NCBI GenBank assembly: GCA_022844405.1
Contig: JALHLV010000010.1
Span: forward strand, 62,001-126,000
DNA: 64,000 bases
From: Sphingomonadales bacterium
GTDB lineage: Bacteria; Pseudomonadota; Alphaproteobacteria; SMXS01
Direction: 5' to 3'
The position numbers and the translations under genes were made by a program. Of the stretch, positions 8,810 through 17,397 are shown in pieces. A model generated the notes under the pieces. The model saw only the letters and a program-made list of their open reading frames with translations, made no database searches and was not told where the DNA came from. The number at the start of each line of letters is the position of its first letter. The first letter of the stretch is position 1.

Positions 8810-9604
8810 ATGAGCCTGCGGCTGTCGACCTGGAACATCAACTCGGTGCGCTTGCGGATCAACCTGGTGACCGCGTTCCTCGAGCGCATGCAGCCGGACG
8901 TGATCTGCCTGCAGGAAACCAAGACGCCGGATCCGTTCTTCCCGCTGAAGGCGTTCGAGAAGCTGGGCTACGTGCATCACGTCATCGCCGGGCAGAAGGG
9001 CTATCACGGCGTCGCCATCCTGTCGCGTTGGCCATTCGAGGCCCGCGACCGGCGCAACTGGTGTGGCAAGGACGACGCCCGCCACGTCCACGCCACGCTG
9101 GAGGGCGGCATCGAGGTACACAATTTCTACATCCCGTCGGGCGGCGACATTCCCGATCCGGCGGTGAACGAGAAATTCGCCCACAAGCTGATGTTCCTCG
9201 ACGAAGCCGCCGAGTGGTTCGCCGGACGCTGCCGCCCCGACGGCAAGATGATCCTGGTCGGCGACCTGAACGTGGCGCCGTCGGAATTCGACGTCTGGTC
9301 GCACAAGCAGCTGCTCGACGTGGTCTCGCACACGCCGATCGAGGTGGAGAAGCTGACGCGGCTGATGGGCACCGGCTGGCTGGACGCGATCCGCGAGTTC
9401 CACCCCGAGCCGGAAAAACTGTACTCCTGGTGGAGCTACCGGGCGCAGGACTGGCGCGCGTCCAACCGGGGACGGCGGCTGGACCACATCTGGGTGACGC
9501 CACCGCTGAAGCCGCACCTGCGCTCGGTCCACATCATGGACGAGGCGCGCGGCTGGCAGCAGCCGTCGGACCACGTCCCGGTGACGGTCGATCTGGAGGT
9601 GTGA
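8810..9604 (+). CDS. xthA: Exodeoxyribonuclease III
   Basis: 264 residues, the standard length. It is a metal-dependent AP endonuclease and 3'-5' exonuclease for base-excision repair in the cytoplasm. Motifs run in order: LSTWNINSVRLR at the start, CLQETK with the metal-binding glutamate near residue 30, the GDLNVAP loop near 150, and SDHVPVTVDL with the catalytic Asp-His pair at the end. It lies 9 bases after the acidic hypothetical gene and 2 bases before an acetyltransferase gene, so the three form one transcription unit. Confidence 0.95.
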   Translation: MSLRLSTWNINSVRLRINLVTAFLERMQPDVICLQETKTPDPFFPLKAFEKLGYVHHVIAGQKGYHGVAILSRWPFEARDRRNWCGKDDARHVHATLEGGIEVHNFYIPSGGDIPDPAVNEKFAHKLMFLDEAAEWFAGRCRPDGKMILVGDLNVAPSEFDVWSHKQLLDVVSHTPIEVEKLTRLMGTGWLDAIREFHPEPEKLYSWWSYRAQDWRASNRGRRLDHIWVTPPLKPHLRSVHIMDEARGWQQPSDHVPVTVDLEV

Positions 9605-9606
9605 CA

Positions 9607-10182
9607 ATGGAACTCGGCACGCCGTTGCTGGAGAACGCCTTCGTTCGGCTGGAGCCGCTGGAGGATGTCCACAAGGAATCGCTGCGCGCGGCCTGCGAGG
9701 CTGACCGGGAAATCTGGGAGATTTATCCCTATTCCATGATCGGCCCACATTTCGACCCGTTCTGGGCCCGCACCCGCGCCGAGCAGCAGACCGGGCGCTG
9801 CGTGCCGTTCGCGGTGAAGGCCCGCGGCGTGTGTATCGGGATCACCCGCTATCTTGGAATCGACCCGGTGAACCGGTCGGTGGAGATCGGCGGCACCTAT
9901 TACCGCCCGGACCAACGCGGCGGCACCGTCAATCCGGCCGCCAAGCATCTGCTGCTGGACCATGCCTTCTCCCAAGGCGCGCGCCGGGTGCGATTCAGTG
10001 TCGACGCCATCAATACCCGCTCCCGCGCCGCCATGGTGAAGCTGGGCGCGGTGCAGGAAGGCATCCTGCGCCAGGACCGGGTGTGCTGGACCGGCCGTGT
10101 CCGCGACACCGTGGTGTTCTCGGTGCTGGCCGAGGAATGGCCAGCCGTGCGTGACGGGCTGCTGAAACGGCTGGGCGGGTAG
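9607..10182 (+). CDS. GNAT-family N-acetyltransferase (RimJ/RimL type)
   Basis: 191 residues from the ATG at 9607, two bases after the xthA stop. The layout fits a RimJ/RimL-like GNAT: an N-terminal LENAFVRLEPLEDVHKESLRA, the IGGTYYRPDQRGGTVNPAAK region equivalent to the acetyl-CoA loop, then HAFSQGARRVRFSVDAIN and NTRSRAAMVKLGAVQEGILR. Proteins of this kind modify small amines or protein N-termini; the substrate cannot be read from sequence. An open frame extends far upstream through xthA but is a shadow. Confidence 0.85.
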   Translation: MELGTPLLENAFVRLEPLEDVHKESLRAACEADREIWEIYPYSMIGPHFDPFWARTRAEQQTGRCVPFAVKARGVCIGITRYLGIDPVNRSVEIGGTYYRPDQRGGTVNPAAKHLLLDHAFSQGARRVRFSVDAINTRSRAAMVKLGAVQEGILRQDRVCWTGRVRDTVVFSVLAEEWPAVRDGLLKRLGG

Positions 10183-10185
10183 TCG

Positions 10186-11007
10186 TCAGACCGCCAACTC
10201 CATGCCGTCCATCGCCACCACCGTGCCGGGCCGCGCGGCCTGCGCCTCGGCGGCGACGCCGTCCATGAACGTGTCGTCGTGGCTGGGGTCGTGGTGGAAG
10301 ATGACGAAGGTCTTCACACCGGCGGCGTCGGCGAGCCGCATGCCTTCCTGCCAGGTCGAATGGCTCCAACCCTTGTGGGCCGGGTATTCCGCGTCGGTGT
10401 AGGTGCAGTCGTAGACGAACAGGTCGGCGCCCTCGATCAGCGCGAGGATGTCGCGGTCGAGCCCATCCTCGAACTGCTCGGTGTCGGTGACGTAGCAGAC
10501 CGCCCGGCCGCCGAACTCGACGCGGTAGCCGGTTGCCCCGTTCTCGTGATTGAGCGCGGCGGTGCGCACCCGGATACCGTCGCCCAGGTCGAGCGTCTCG
10601 CCCGGGCGGAAATCGTGGAAGCTCAGCGCGGCGTTGAAGAAGTCCAGTTTCAGCGGGAAGCGCGGCGGGTGCATGAAGTCGGACAGCACCTGCCTGACGC
10701 CCGTGTCGCTCCCGGCGCGACCGGCCCAGATCCGGCAGACGGTTTTCGGATGGTAGAGCGGCGCGCAGGCCGGCAGGCCGATGACGTGGTCGTAGTGGAA
10801 ATGGCTGAACAGCAGGTCGAAATCCTGCGGCCCCTTCATGGTGGCGGCGAGCTGCCGGATGCCGGACCCGGCGTCGAAGACCAGCCGCCGCCCGCCGCAG
10901 CGCATCTCGACGCAGGAGGAATTGCCGCCATAGCGCGCGGTGTCCGGACCCGAACAGGGAATCGAGCCGCGCACGCCCCAGAACCGGACGGTGAACTCAT
11001 CGGCCAT
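10186..11007 (-). CDS. MBL-fold metallo-hydrolase (PhnP/COG1235-like)
   Basis: 273 residues. The metallo-beta-lactamase zinc motif is present as SHFHYDH near residues 89-95, preceded by RFWGVRGSIPCSGPDTARYGGNSS, a stretch characteristic of this cyclic-phosphodiesterase-like branch. Further ligands are likely in ALNHENGATGY, VTDTEQF and FHHDPSHDD. The gene ends 3 bases from the convergent acetyltransferase gene and begins 4 bases after the response regulator stop on the same strand, so it is probably cotranscribed with that regulator. Substrate unknown. Confidence 0.85.
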   Translation of the reverse strand: MADEFTVRFWGVRGSIPCSGPDTARYGGNSSCVEMRCGGRRLVFDAGSGIRQLAATMKGPQDFDLLFSHFHYDHVIGLPACAPLYHPKTVCRIWAGRAGSDTGVRQVLSDFMHPPRFPLKLDFFNAALSFHDFRPGETLDLGDGIRVRTAALNHENGATGYRVEFGGRAVCYVTDTEQFEDGLDRDILALIEGADLFVYDCTYTDAEYPAHKGWSHSTWQEGMRLADAAGVKTFVIFHHDPSHDDTFMDGVAAEAQAARPGTVVAMDGMELAV

Positions 11008-11011
11008 GGCG

Positions 11012-11701
11012 TCAGGGCCGCAGCCGGTAGCCGCCGCCCTCGGTGATCAGGATGGTGGCGTTGGCCGGGTCGCGCTCGAGCTTCTGGCGCAGCCGGTAGA
11101 TGTGGGTCTCCAGCGTGTGGGTGCTGACGCTGGCGTTGTAGCCCCATACCTGGTCGAGCAGCACCTCGCGGCTGACCGAGCCCGCGGCGCGGTAGAGATA
11201 TTTGAGGATGTCGGTTTCCTTGCCGGTCAGGCGCACCTTCTGGCTGCCGCGTTCCTCGTCGACCAGCACCTTCTGGCTGGGCCGGAAGGTGTAGGGACCC
11301 ATACGGAACACCGCGTCCTCGGATTGCTCGAACTGGCGGATCTGCGCCCGCATGCGCGCCAGCAGCACGGCGAAGTTGAACGGCTTCACCACATAGTCGT
11401 TGGCGCCGGAATCGAGGCCCAGAATGGTGTCGGCGTCGGTGGACGCGGCCGTCAGCAGGATGACGGGCATTTTCAGGCCGGACTTGCGGATCAGCCGGCA
11501 CACCTCGCGGCCGTCCAGGTCGGGCAGGCCGATATCGAGCAGGATCAGGTTGTAGTCGCCGGCGCGGGCCCGTTTCAGCCCTTCCGTACCCGTCGAGACT
11601 TCCTCGACGGTGAAGTCGTCGATCAGCGTCAGCTGGTCGGCGAGCGTATGCCGCAAATCGACGTCGTCATCGATCAGCAGCACATGCTTGTGAACCGACA
11701 T
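11012..11701 (-). CDS. OmpR/PhoB-type response regulator, CenR-like
   Basis: 229 residues from the ATG at 11701, chosen because GAGGGGG lies just upstream; the longer open frame to 11812 runs into the ribA promoter region. The receiver domain (1-115) has the acidic pair in LLIDDDVDLR, the phospho-acceptor in LILLDIGLPDLDG and the lysine in VVKPFN. The winged-helix domain ends with HTLETHIYRLRQKLE and TEGGGYRL. The second half resembles CenR, the alphaproteobacterial envelope regulator, but no partner kinase is adjacent, so the name is tentative. It is divergent from ribA across 71 bases. Confidence 0.88.
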   Translation of the reverse strand: MSVHKHVLLIDDDVDLRHTLADQLTLIDDFTVEEVSTGTEGLKRARAGDYNLILLDIGLPDLDGREVCRLIRKSGLKMPVILLTAASTDADTILGLDSGANDYVVKPFNFAVLLARMRAQIRQFEQSEDAVFRMGPYTFRPSQKVLVDEERGSQKVRLTGKETDILKYLYRAAGSVSREVLLDQVWGYNASVSTHTLETHIYRLRQKLERDPANATILITEGGGYRLRP

Positions 11702-11772
11702 GGAAACCCCCTCGCGAAGCGCGTAAATGCTTTCCACTGTTATACGGCTTCTTGCCGCCGTATATAAGTCCG

Positions 11773-12921
11773 ATGAACTGGAACCCGTCACTCGCGCGCG
11801 ATTCCGACGCACGGCACGCCCTGCTGCGCCGCGTGGAGGAGGGTTTCGCCGCCCTCCGGCGCGGCCGGCTGGTCGCGGTGACCGGCGACGGCGGCACCAT
11901 CCTGTGCCTGGCGGCGGAATCCGTGTCGCCCGAGACCATGGGCGACCTGAAGCGCCGGTCCGACGCGACGCCGATGGTGGCGCTGACCGCGAACCGGGCC
12001 GCCGTCCTGCGCATCAACCCGACCGGCGCCGACATCGTCCGCATGCCGGTCGCCGCCCATTTCAACGCCCGGCTGGTCCGCTCGCTGGCGGACCCGACCC
12101 ACGACCTGGACAATCCCATGCGCGGCCCGTTCGCCCGCTCGTGGGATCCGGTGCCGGACACCGCCGGCGCCGCCATCAAGCTGTGCAAGCTGGGCCAGCT
12201 ATTGCCCGCCGTGGTGAGCGTTGCCGTCGACAACGTGCCCAACGAGTCCGTCCCGGCGGTCGCGGTCGCCGACATCGAGGCCTATGACGAGGTAGCCGCC
12301 ATCAGCCTGCATGCGGTGTCGTCGGCGCGCGTGCCGCTGCGCGGCGCCGAGGCGTCGCGGGTGATCGCGTTCCGGCCCGAGGACGGCGGCGTCGAGCATC
12401 TCGCCATCGTCATCGGCGATCCGGACCCGGATCAGCCGGCGCTGATCCGGCTGCATTCCGAATGTTTCACCGGCGACCTGCTGGGCTCGCTGAAATGCGA
12501 CTGCGGCGAGCAACTGCGCGGCGCCATCGAGGCCATCGGCAAGGCCGGCAGCGGCATCCTGCTCTACCTGGCGCAGGAAGGCCGCGGCATCGGCCTGATC
12601 AACAAGCTGCGCGCCTACCATCTGCAGGACGACGGCTTCGACACCGTCGAGGCCAACGAGCGGCTCGGCTTCGACGCCGACGAGCGGCTGTTCCTGCCGG
12701 CCGCCGAGATGCTGCGCGGCCTGGGCTTCGACCGCGTGCGGCTGATGACCAACAATCCGGACAAGGTCGCCGCGCTCGCCCGCTTCGGCATCGAGGTGGT
12801 CGAGCGGGTGCCGCACGAGTTCCCGTCCAACGCCCACAACGAGCTGTACCTGGCCACCAAGGCGCGGCGCAGCGGCCACTACCTGTCGGGGCCGGGCCTG
12901 AAAGCCCGGAGCAAGCGCTGA
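11773..12921 (+). CDS. ribA: GTP cyclohydrolase II with degenerate N-terminal domain
   Basis: 382 residues from the ATG at 11773; an in-frame TTG at 11752 is a weaker alternative. The C-terminal half is a complete GTP cyclohydrolase II, the first step of riboflavin synthesis: RLHSECFTGDLLGSLKCDCG holds the zinc cysteines, followed by LLYLAQEGRGIGLINKLRAY and the conserved TNNPDK. The N-terminal 170 residues sit where RibB (DHBP synthase) is fused in other bacteria, but the acidic RibB active-site cluster is absent, so that half is probably not catalytic. The next gene follows almost at once. Confidence 0.92.
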   Translation: MNWNPSLARDSDARHALLRRVEEGFAALRRGRLVAVTGDGGTILCLAAESVSPETMGDLKRRSDATPMVALTANRAAVLRINPTGADIVRMPVAAHFNARLVRSLADPTHDLDNPMRGPFARSWDPVPDTAGAAIKLCKLGQLLPAVVSVAVDNVPNESVPAVAVADIEAYDEVAAISLHAVSSARVPLRGAEASRVIAFRPEDGGVEHLAIVIGDPDPDQPALIRLHSECFTGDLLGSLKCDCGEQLRGAIEAIGKAGSGILLYLAQEGRGIGLINKLRAYHLQDDGFDTVEANERLGFDADERLFLPAAEMLRGLGFDRVRLMTNNPDKVAALARFGIEVVERVPHEFPSNAHNELYLATKARRSGHYLSGPGLKARSKR

Positions 12922-12926
12922 GTCCG

Positions 12927-13418
12927 TTGATCACCGTCGATCGGGACGGCTGGCTGTCGTGGGACGGCCGCCGGGTGCGCTGCGCCCTGGGCAAGGGCGG
13001 CGTCCGCGCCGACAAGGCGGAAGGCGATGGCGCCACGCCGGTCGGCCGCTTTGCGCTGCGCCGGGTGTATTTCCGGCCCGACCGGATGGAGACGCCAACG
13101 ACGCGGCTGCCGGTGATCCAGCTGTTCCCCGACGACGCCTGGTGCGACGACCCGGACTATCCCACCTACAACACCAAGGTGATCACGCCCTATCCGGCGC
13201 GCACCGAGACGCTGTGGCGCGACGACCATCTCTACGACATCATCGTCGTGCTCGGGCACAACGACGCGCCGGTGGTGCCGGGCGCCGGCAGTGCCATCTT
13301 CCTGCACGTGGCGGCGCCCGGTTACAGCCCGACTGAAGGCTGCGTCGCCGTCGCCATCGAGGACCTGCTCGCCATCCTGCGCGAGGCGCGCAAGGGCGAC
13401 GAGATCGAGGTGCTGTAG
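12927..13418 (+). CDS. L,D-transpeptidase family protein (YkuD-type)
   Basis: About 163 residues. No ATG is available; the TTG at 12927 (giving LITVDRDGWLSWDGRRVRCALG) is the best start, with CTG 12918 an alternative. The YkuD catalytic pattern is present as IFLHVAAPGYSPTEGCVAV, with the histidine and nucleophilic cysteine correctly placed. Such enzymes form 3-3 cross-links in peptidoglycan or attach lipoproteins to it. There is no signal peptide at this start, so either export uses another route or the start is misplaced. It follows ribA by 5 bases and precedes a GST gene by 2. Confidence 0.8.
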   Translation: MITVDRDGWLSWDGRRVRCALGKGGVRADKAEGDGATPVGRFALRRVYFRPDRMETPTTRLPVIQLFPDDAWCDDPDYPTYNTKVITPYPARTETLWRDDHLYDIIVVLGHNDAPVVPGAGSAIFLHVAAPGYSPTEGCVAVAIEDLLAILREARKGDEIEVL

Positions 13419-13420
13419 CC

Positions 13421-14065
13421 GTGATCACCGTCTGGGGCCGCAAAACCTCCCAGAACGTGTTCAAGGTCATGTGGCTGCTCGGCGAGCTGGGGCTGGAGCA
13501 CCAGCGGATCGACGCCGGCGGCCGGTTCGGCGGCCTCGACACGCCGGAATTCGGCGCGCTCAATCCCAACCGCAAGGTGCCGGTGCTGCGCGACGGCGAC
13601 CTGGTGCTGTGGGAGTCCCATACGATCCTGCGCTATCTGGCGGCGCGCTACGGCGCCGGCACCTTCTGGCCGCAAGACCCGGGCGAACGTGCGCTCGTGG
13701 ACCGCTGGACCGACTGGACCGCGACCGCCCTGCAGCCAGCCTTCATGGATGTATTCTGGGGCTATTTCCGCACCCCGCCCGAACAGCGCGATTGGGCTTT
13801 CATAAACGATGGCCTCAAGCGCACCGCGCGGCTGTTCACGCTGATGGACGAGGTGCTGGCCCGGCAGGCCTGGCTGAGCGGCGACCGCCTCACCATGGGC
13901 GACATTCCCGCCGCCTGTACCCTTCACCGCTGGTATTCGCTGGATCTGGAAAAGCCCAGCTTTCCCCATCTGGAAGCGTGGTACGGGCGGCTGCAGGAGA
14001 GGCCTGCCTACCGCGAGCACGTCATGGTATCGTTCGAGGAACTGCGCGGGCGGCTGGCGTTTTAG
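13421..14065 (+). CDS. Glutathione S-transferase family protein
   Basis: 214 residues from a GTG start, 2 bases after the transpeptidase stop. The N-terminal thioredoxin-like domain (1-80) contains NPNRKVPVLRDGDLVLWES, the glutathione gamma-glutamyl contact region (VPVL and ES). The C-terminal helical domain includes LTMGDIPAACTLHRW, the N-capping box of GSTs. The likely catalytic position falls in GRKTSQNVFKV, where a serine or threonine would serve. Substrate unknown. It overlaps yggS tail to tail by 4 bases. Confidence 0.88.
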   Translation: MITVWGRKTSQNVFKVMWLLGELGLEHQRIDAGGRFGGLDTPEFGALNPNRKVPVLRDGDLVLWESHTILRYLAARYGAGTFWPQDPGERALVDRWTDWTATALQPAFMDVFWGYFRTPPEQRDWAFINDGLKRTARLFTLMDEVLARQAWLSGDRLTMGDIPAACTLHRWYSLDLEKPSFPHLEAWYGRLQERPAYREHVMVSFEELRGRLAF

Positions 14066-14748
14066 CCCCGGGCGCCGAAGATGGCCGAGCCGACGCGCAC
14101 ATGGGTCGCGCCCATTTCGGTGGCGGTTTCATAGTCGCCGCTCATGCCCATGCTGAGGCCGGAAAGGCCGTTGCGCCGGGCGAACTTCTTCAGCAGCGCG
14201 AAGTGGGGCGCGGGCGGATCGTCGACCGGCGGGATGCACATGAGCCCGGCCACTTCCAGCAGGCCACGGCATTCGGCGACCAACGCGTCGGTCTCCAGTG
14301 GCATGACGCCGCCCTTCTGCGCTTCCTCGCCGGTGTTGACCTGGATGAAGCAGGGCGCGCGCACGCCCAGTTCGCCGCCCTGCCGGGCGATGGCCTCGGC
14401 CAGCCTGGGGCGGTCGACGGTGTGGATCACGTCGAACAGGGCGAGGGCGTCCCTGACCTTGTTGGTCTGCAGGCCGCCGATCAGATGGAGCACCACGTCC
14501 GGGTATTTTGCTTTCAGCGCCGGCCACTTGGCCTCGGCCTCCTGCACCCGGTTCTCGCCGAAATGTCGCTGGCCGGCGGCGAGCGCCCGCTCGATGACCT
14601 CGGGTGGATGGGTCTTCGACACCGCGATCAGCGTCACGTCGGCGCCGGTGCGCCCACCCTTCCGCGCGGCCTTGTCGATCCGGGCGCGGACTTCGTCCAG
14701 ATGGGCGGCGATCTGCGAGGCGGTCGGGGTCATGCTCGGGCCTGTCAT
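14062..14748 (-). CDS. yggS: PLP homeostasis protein (YggS/PROSC family)
   Basis: 228 residues; the ATG at 14748 and another at 14733 are both possible. The fold III barrel binds PLP and buffers its cellular level; it is not a true racemase. The PLP lysine is in TLIAVSKTHP near residue 45; further family motifs are FGENRVQEAEAKW, HLIGGLQTNK, LSMGMSGDYETA and VRVGSAIFGAR. The gene stands alone on the minus strand, convergent with the GST gene and divergent from thiE across about 30 bases. Confidence 0.95.
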   Translation of the reverse strand: MTGPSMTPTASQIAAHLDEVRARIDKAARKGGRTGADVTLIAVSKTHPPEVIERALAAGQRHFGENRVQEAEAKWPALKAKYPDVVLHLIGGLQTNKVRDALALFDVIHTVDRPRLAEAIARQGGELGVRAPCFIQVNTGEEAQKGGVMPLETDALVAECRGLLEVAGLMCIPPVDDPPAPHFALLKKFARRNGLSGLSMGMSGDYETATEMGATHVRVGSAIFGARG

Positions 14749-14780
14749 TTCCGCCGCCTGTATATTAGCGTCCCCGCCTG

Positions 14781-15401
14781 ATGGCCAGTCCCAAGCTCGA
14801 TCAGTTGTGGCGCCTGTCGAAGGCCGCGCAGAGCCGCGAGGCCCGTGCCCGGGGCCTGCCGCCGCTGTGGTTCATGACCGACCGGGCCCGCGTCGCCGAT
14901 CCGGTGGCGGCGGCCGAAACGCTACCCAGGGGCGCTGGTATCATCCTGCGGGACTACGACGCCGCGGACCGGGCCGGGCTTGCTATGGCGCTGGCCGCCA
15001 CGTGCCGGCGGCGCGGCCTGCTGTTGCTGGTTGCGGGCGACGAGCGTCTCGCCGCCGCTGTCGGCGCGGACGGCTTGCATCTGCCCGAATGGCAGGCGAC
15101 TCGCATTGTGGTTATCCGGCAGCGTCATCCGTCGTGGCTGATCACGGCCGCGGTCCACGGAAAGATCGCATTGCGGCGTGCCGCGCTCGCCGGCGCGGAC
15201 GCCGCGTTCCTGTCGCCGGTGTTCCCGACTCGCAGCCATCCGGGCGCGCCGCATCTGGGCACCGTGCGCTTCGCCGCGCTGGTCCGTTCGACCGACATGC
15301 CGGTCTATGCGCTGGGCGGTGTGGACGGAGGGAACGTTTCCCAGCTTCGGTCCGCCGGAATCGCCGGGGTCGCGGCTATTGGTGCGGTTGCCGGTCCATG
15401 A
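14781..15401 (+). CDS. thiE: Thiamine phosphate synthase family protein (ThiE/TenI)
   Basis: 206 residues. The fold and order match ThiE/TenI: PLWFMTDRARVADP, GIILRDYDAADRAGLA, GADGLHLPEW, then AFLSPVFPTRSHPGAP and YALGGVDGGN with the glycine-rich phosphate loop. ThiE joins HMP-PP and HET-P to give thiamine phosphate. The 25-residue N-terminal extension and an isolated location away from other thi genes leave room for a TenI-like paralogue. No THI-box riboswitch is visible upstream. Confidence 0.75.
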   Translation: MASPKLDQLWRLSKAAQSREARARGLPPLWFMTDRARVADPVAAAETLPRGAGIILRDYDAADRAGLAMALAATCRRRGLLLLVAGDERLAAAVGADGLHLPEWQATRIVVIRQRHPSWLITAAVHGKIALRRAALAGADAAFLSPVFPTRSHPGAPHLGTVRFAALVRSTDMPVYALGGVDGGNVSQLRSAGIAGVAAIGAVAGP

Positions 15402-15406
15402 AATCC

Positions 15407-15485
15407 TGTCATCCCGGCGAAAGCCCGGACCCAGACGGGGAAGGGCTTCGCCCTATGATCCCTGGGTCCCTTCGCCGGGATGACA
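15407..15485. repeat. Palindromic interspersed repeat, family A
   Basis: Terminal inverted arms TGTCATCCCGGCGAA (15407 onward) and TTCGCCGGGATGACA (ending 15485) are fully complementary over 15 bases. The interior also pairs (GGACCCAG with CTGGGTCC; GAAGGGCTTCGCCCT internally). It lies between the stops of thiE and the convergent barrel gene, a usual site for REP-like elements, and could act as a bidirectional terminator in RNA. No coding capacity. Confidence 0.85.
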
Positions 15486-15511
15486 ATATTGAATTGAGGG
15501 AATTGGAGGCC

Positions 15512-16570
15512 TCAGAACCCGAAGCTGGTGCCGACGTAGAAGCTGCCGCCCATGCCGTCGAGGGCGGTGTCGCGGAACACCGTGCGCGAGTCGAAGAACT
15601 TCAGGCGGCCGAGCAGATGGATGCCCGGGCGCAGTTCGTAGGCGGCGCCGATCTCGACGCTGTAGAGCTGGTCGATATCGGACATCTGCAGCAGGCTGAG
15701 CGGATTGCGGTCGGCGAAGTAGCCGCCGACGGCGACGCTGGTCACCCAGCTGCCGAAATTGTAGCTCACGCCCAGGTCGTAGCTTTCGTAGCCGGGCGCG
15801 TCCTCGGCGGTGCCGCGCAGATAGGACGCGGCCAGCGTGAAGCCGCGGTAGCCCATGTTGACGCCCACATTGTAGGCCGACTCGGGATGGGCGAAGGGCG
15901 GCACGCTGGTATAGGCCAGGCTGGCGCCGTCGTACCCGGTGCTCATGGCCGCCGAGCTCAGATAGACCTCGAAACCACGCTCGGCCGGATCGAGGCCCAG
16001 CGGGTCGTCGGCCGAATAGCCGGTGGCGTAGCCGATGCGCAGGCCCGCATAGCGCGGCACCATGGCCTGCGGATCACGCAGCATGGCGACGGTCAGCGGC
16101 TTACTGAGATTGACTGCGGCCGACCTGGCGAACAGCGCCCGGTCGTCGAAGCCGGTGCGCGTCATGGCGGTCGTCGCCGGCGACCCGAACGGCCCTTGCA
16201 CGGCGCCGGCCGAGAACGCCGGCATGGTGCCGATATCCGCCTGGAACGACAGGCGGCTGGCCTCGCGCAGTTCGATCTTGTCGGATTCGTCGAGCTTGAT
16301 GTCGGCGCCGATGCGCATGCCGTCGAGCTTGGGCTTGGCCTGCAGGTGGAACAGGCTATTGTCGGTGCCGGGCGCGGGCGTGGTGATCGTCGCGGCGGTG
16401 CCGGCCTTGTCCTTGGCCAGCGACTGCCAAGGCTGCGGCGCCGGGCGTGTCGGCTCGAGCAGCTGGAGGTCGCCGCCGTCAATGAACTGGATGGACTCCT
16501 GCGCGACCGCCTGGTGCCCGAAGGCCAGCGCCATCACCGATACCAATGCACTTCGAACGAGCCGCCCCAT
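15512..16570 (-). CDS. Outer-membrane beta-barrel protein (porin-like)
   Basis: 352 residues from the ATG at 16570, which opens a signal peptide (VRSALVSVMALAFGHQAVAQ). The rest alternates polar and aromatic/hydrophobic residues as short strands and ends GMGGSFYVGTSFGF, a C-terminal phenylalanine typical of BAM substrates. Repeated strand pairs such as YNVGVNMGYRGFTLAASYLRG and YDLGVSYNFGSWVTSVAVGG support a barrel. The N-terminal 100 residues are less barrel-like and may form a periplasmic or plug segment. No specific family or substrate recognised. Confidence 0.8.
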   Translation of the reverse strand: MGRLVRSALVSVMALAFGHQAVAQESIQFIDGGDLQLLEPTRPAPQPWQSLAKDKAGTAATITTPAPGTDNSLFHLQAKPKLDGMRIGADIKLDESDKIELREASRLSFQADIGTMPAFSAGAVQGPFGSPATTAMTRTGFDDRALFARSAAVNLSKPLTVAMLRDPQAMVPRYAGLRIGYATGYSADDPLGLDPAERGFEVYLSSAAMSTGYDGASLAYTSVPPFAHPESAYNVGVNMGYRGFTLAASYLRGTAEDAPGYESYDLGVSYNFGSWVTSVAVGGYFADRNPLSLLQMSDIDQLYSVEIGAAYELRPGIHLLGRLKFFDSRTVFRDTALDGMGGSFYVGTSFGF

Positions 16571-16918
16571 CTTGTCCGCGACACCATCCCCTTTCGGGAA
16601 GGGCCGCGCTCCTTGTTCGTTTCCTCTGCGTGGACGCGCGGTCACATAGACCAAATTCGCCCAACTCTCAACATGTCTGGACTTGATCTCTATATATTCC
16701 ACTCCAACCTCCTCGGCAAATCAAGAAGACTCACAGGGGACGGCCCTGAAAACATGGACGGTTTCATGGTTATCCACAGCGAATCGGACTGGATGGGCCG
16801 CCATGGCCCCGGAACGCGGAGCCTGCCGCCCTCAAACCGGTTGTTCTATCGGCGGCGCGGCCTGTATAAAGTCCCGGCGGCGCGCCCCGCGACCCCTTCA
16901 CCAAACTGAGGCGAACAG
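16571..16918. other. 348-base divergent intergenic region with one perfect DnaA box
   Basis: This is the shared upstream region of the barrel gene (leftward) and the DUF3576 lipoprotein gene (rightward). TTATCCACA at 16770-16778 is a perfect DnaA-box match, but it is single, so it is not an origin. TCTATATATTCC at about 16689-16700 is the most AT-rich patch and could supply a -10 element. No gene or RNA recognised. Confidence 0.5.
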
Positions 16919-17374
16919 ATGCCGAGGATAGCGTTTCGAGTCATCGTGCTGGCGGGCCTGACCGCCCTGGCCGCGTGCGGCGGCGGCAGCAAGGAAGTGG
17001 CCGACCGCTACCGGCCGGTCCAGCTCGATCAGGCCGCCGACATGCGGGTCAACGGCTATCTCTGGCAGGCGGCGCTCGAAACCCTTCACTTCATGCCGAT
17101 CGTCTCGACCGATGCCACCGGCGGCGTCATCGTCACCGACTGGTACACCGACCCGTCGGCGCCCAACGAGCGGGTGAAGATGCGCATCGCGGTGATGGAT
17201 CCACGCCTGCGCGCCGACGCGCTGAAGGTGGCGATCAACCGCCAGGCCAAGGACCGCAGCGGCGAGTGGGTGGAGCAGCCCGTGCAGCAGGCCACCGTCG
17301 CCGGCGTCGAGGACGCCATCCTGGTCCGGGCCCGGCAAATCCGCATCGGCACCGTGACCGAAAAAGAGGACTAG
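16919..17374 (+). CDS. DUF3576 domain lipoprotein
   Basis: 151 residues. A lipobox at the end of a short signal peptide ([10 protein letters not shown]; lipidated Cys near residue 20) shows a lipoprotein. The mature part matches DUF3576: [18 protein letters not shown], then [21 protein letters not shown], a mostly beta domain. This family is commonly found just upstream of leuS in alphaproteobacteria, as here (23 bases). Function is unknown; an envelope role is implied by lipidation and by lptE downstream of leuS. Confidence 0.88.
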   Translation: MPRIAFRVIVLAGLTALAACGGGSKEVADRYRPVQLDQAADMRVNGYLWQAALETLHFMPIVSTDATGGVIVTDWYTDPSAPNERVKMRIAVMDPRLRADALKVAINRQAKDRSGEWVEQPVQQATVAGVEDAILVRARQIRIGTVTEKED

Positions 17375-17397
17375 TTTCCCAATCAAGAATCAGGGTC

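Noticed and set aside
11752-11772. TTG start that would lengthen RibA by seven residues
   Set aside because: The ATG at 11773 is a better codon. The upstream part overlaps the divergent promoter region.
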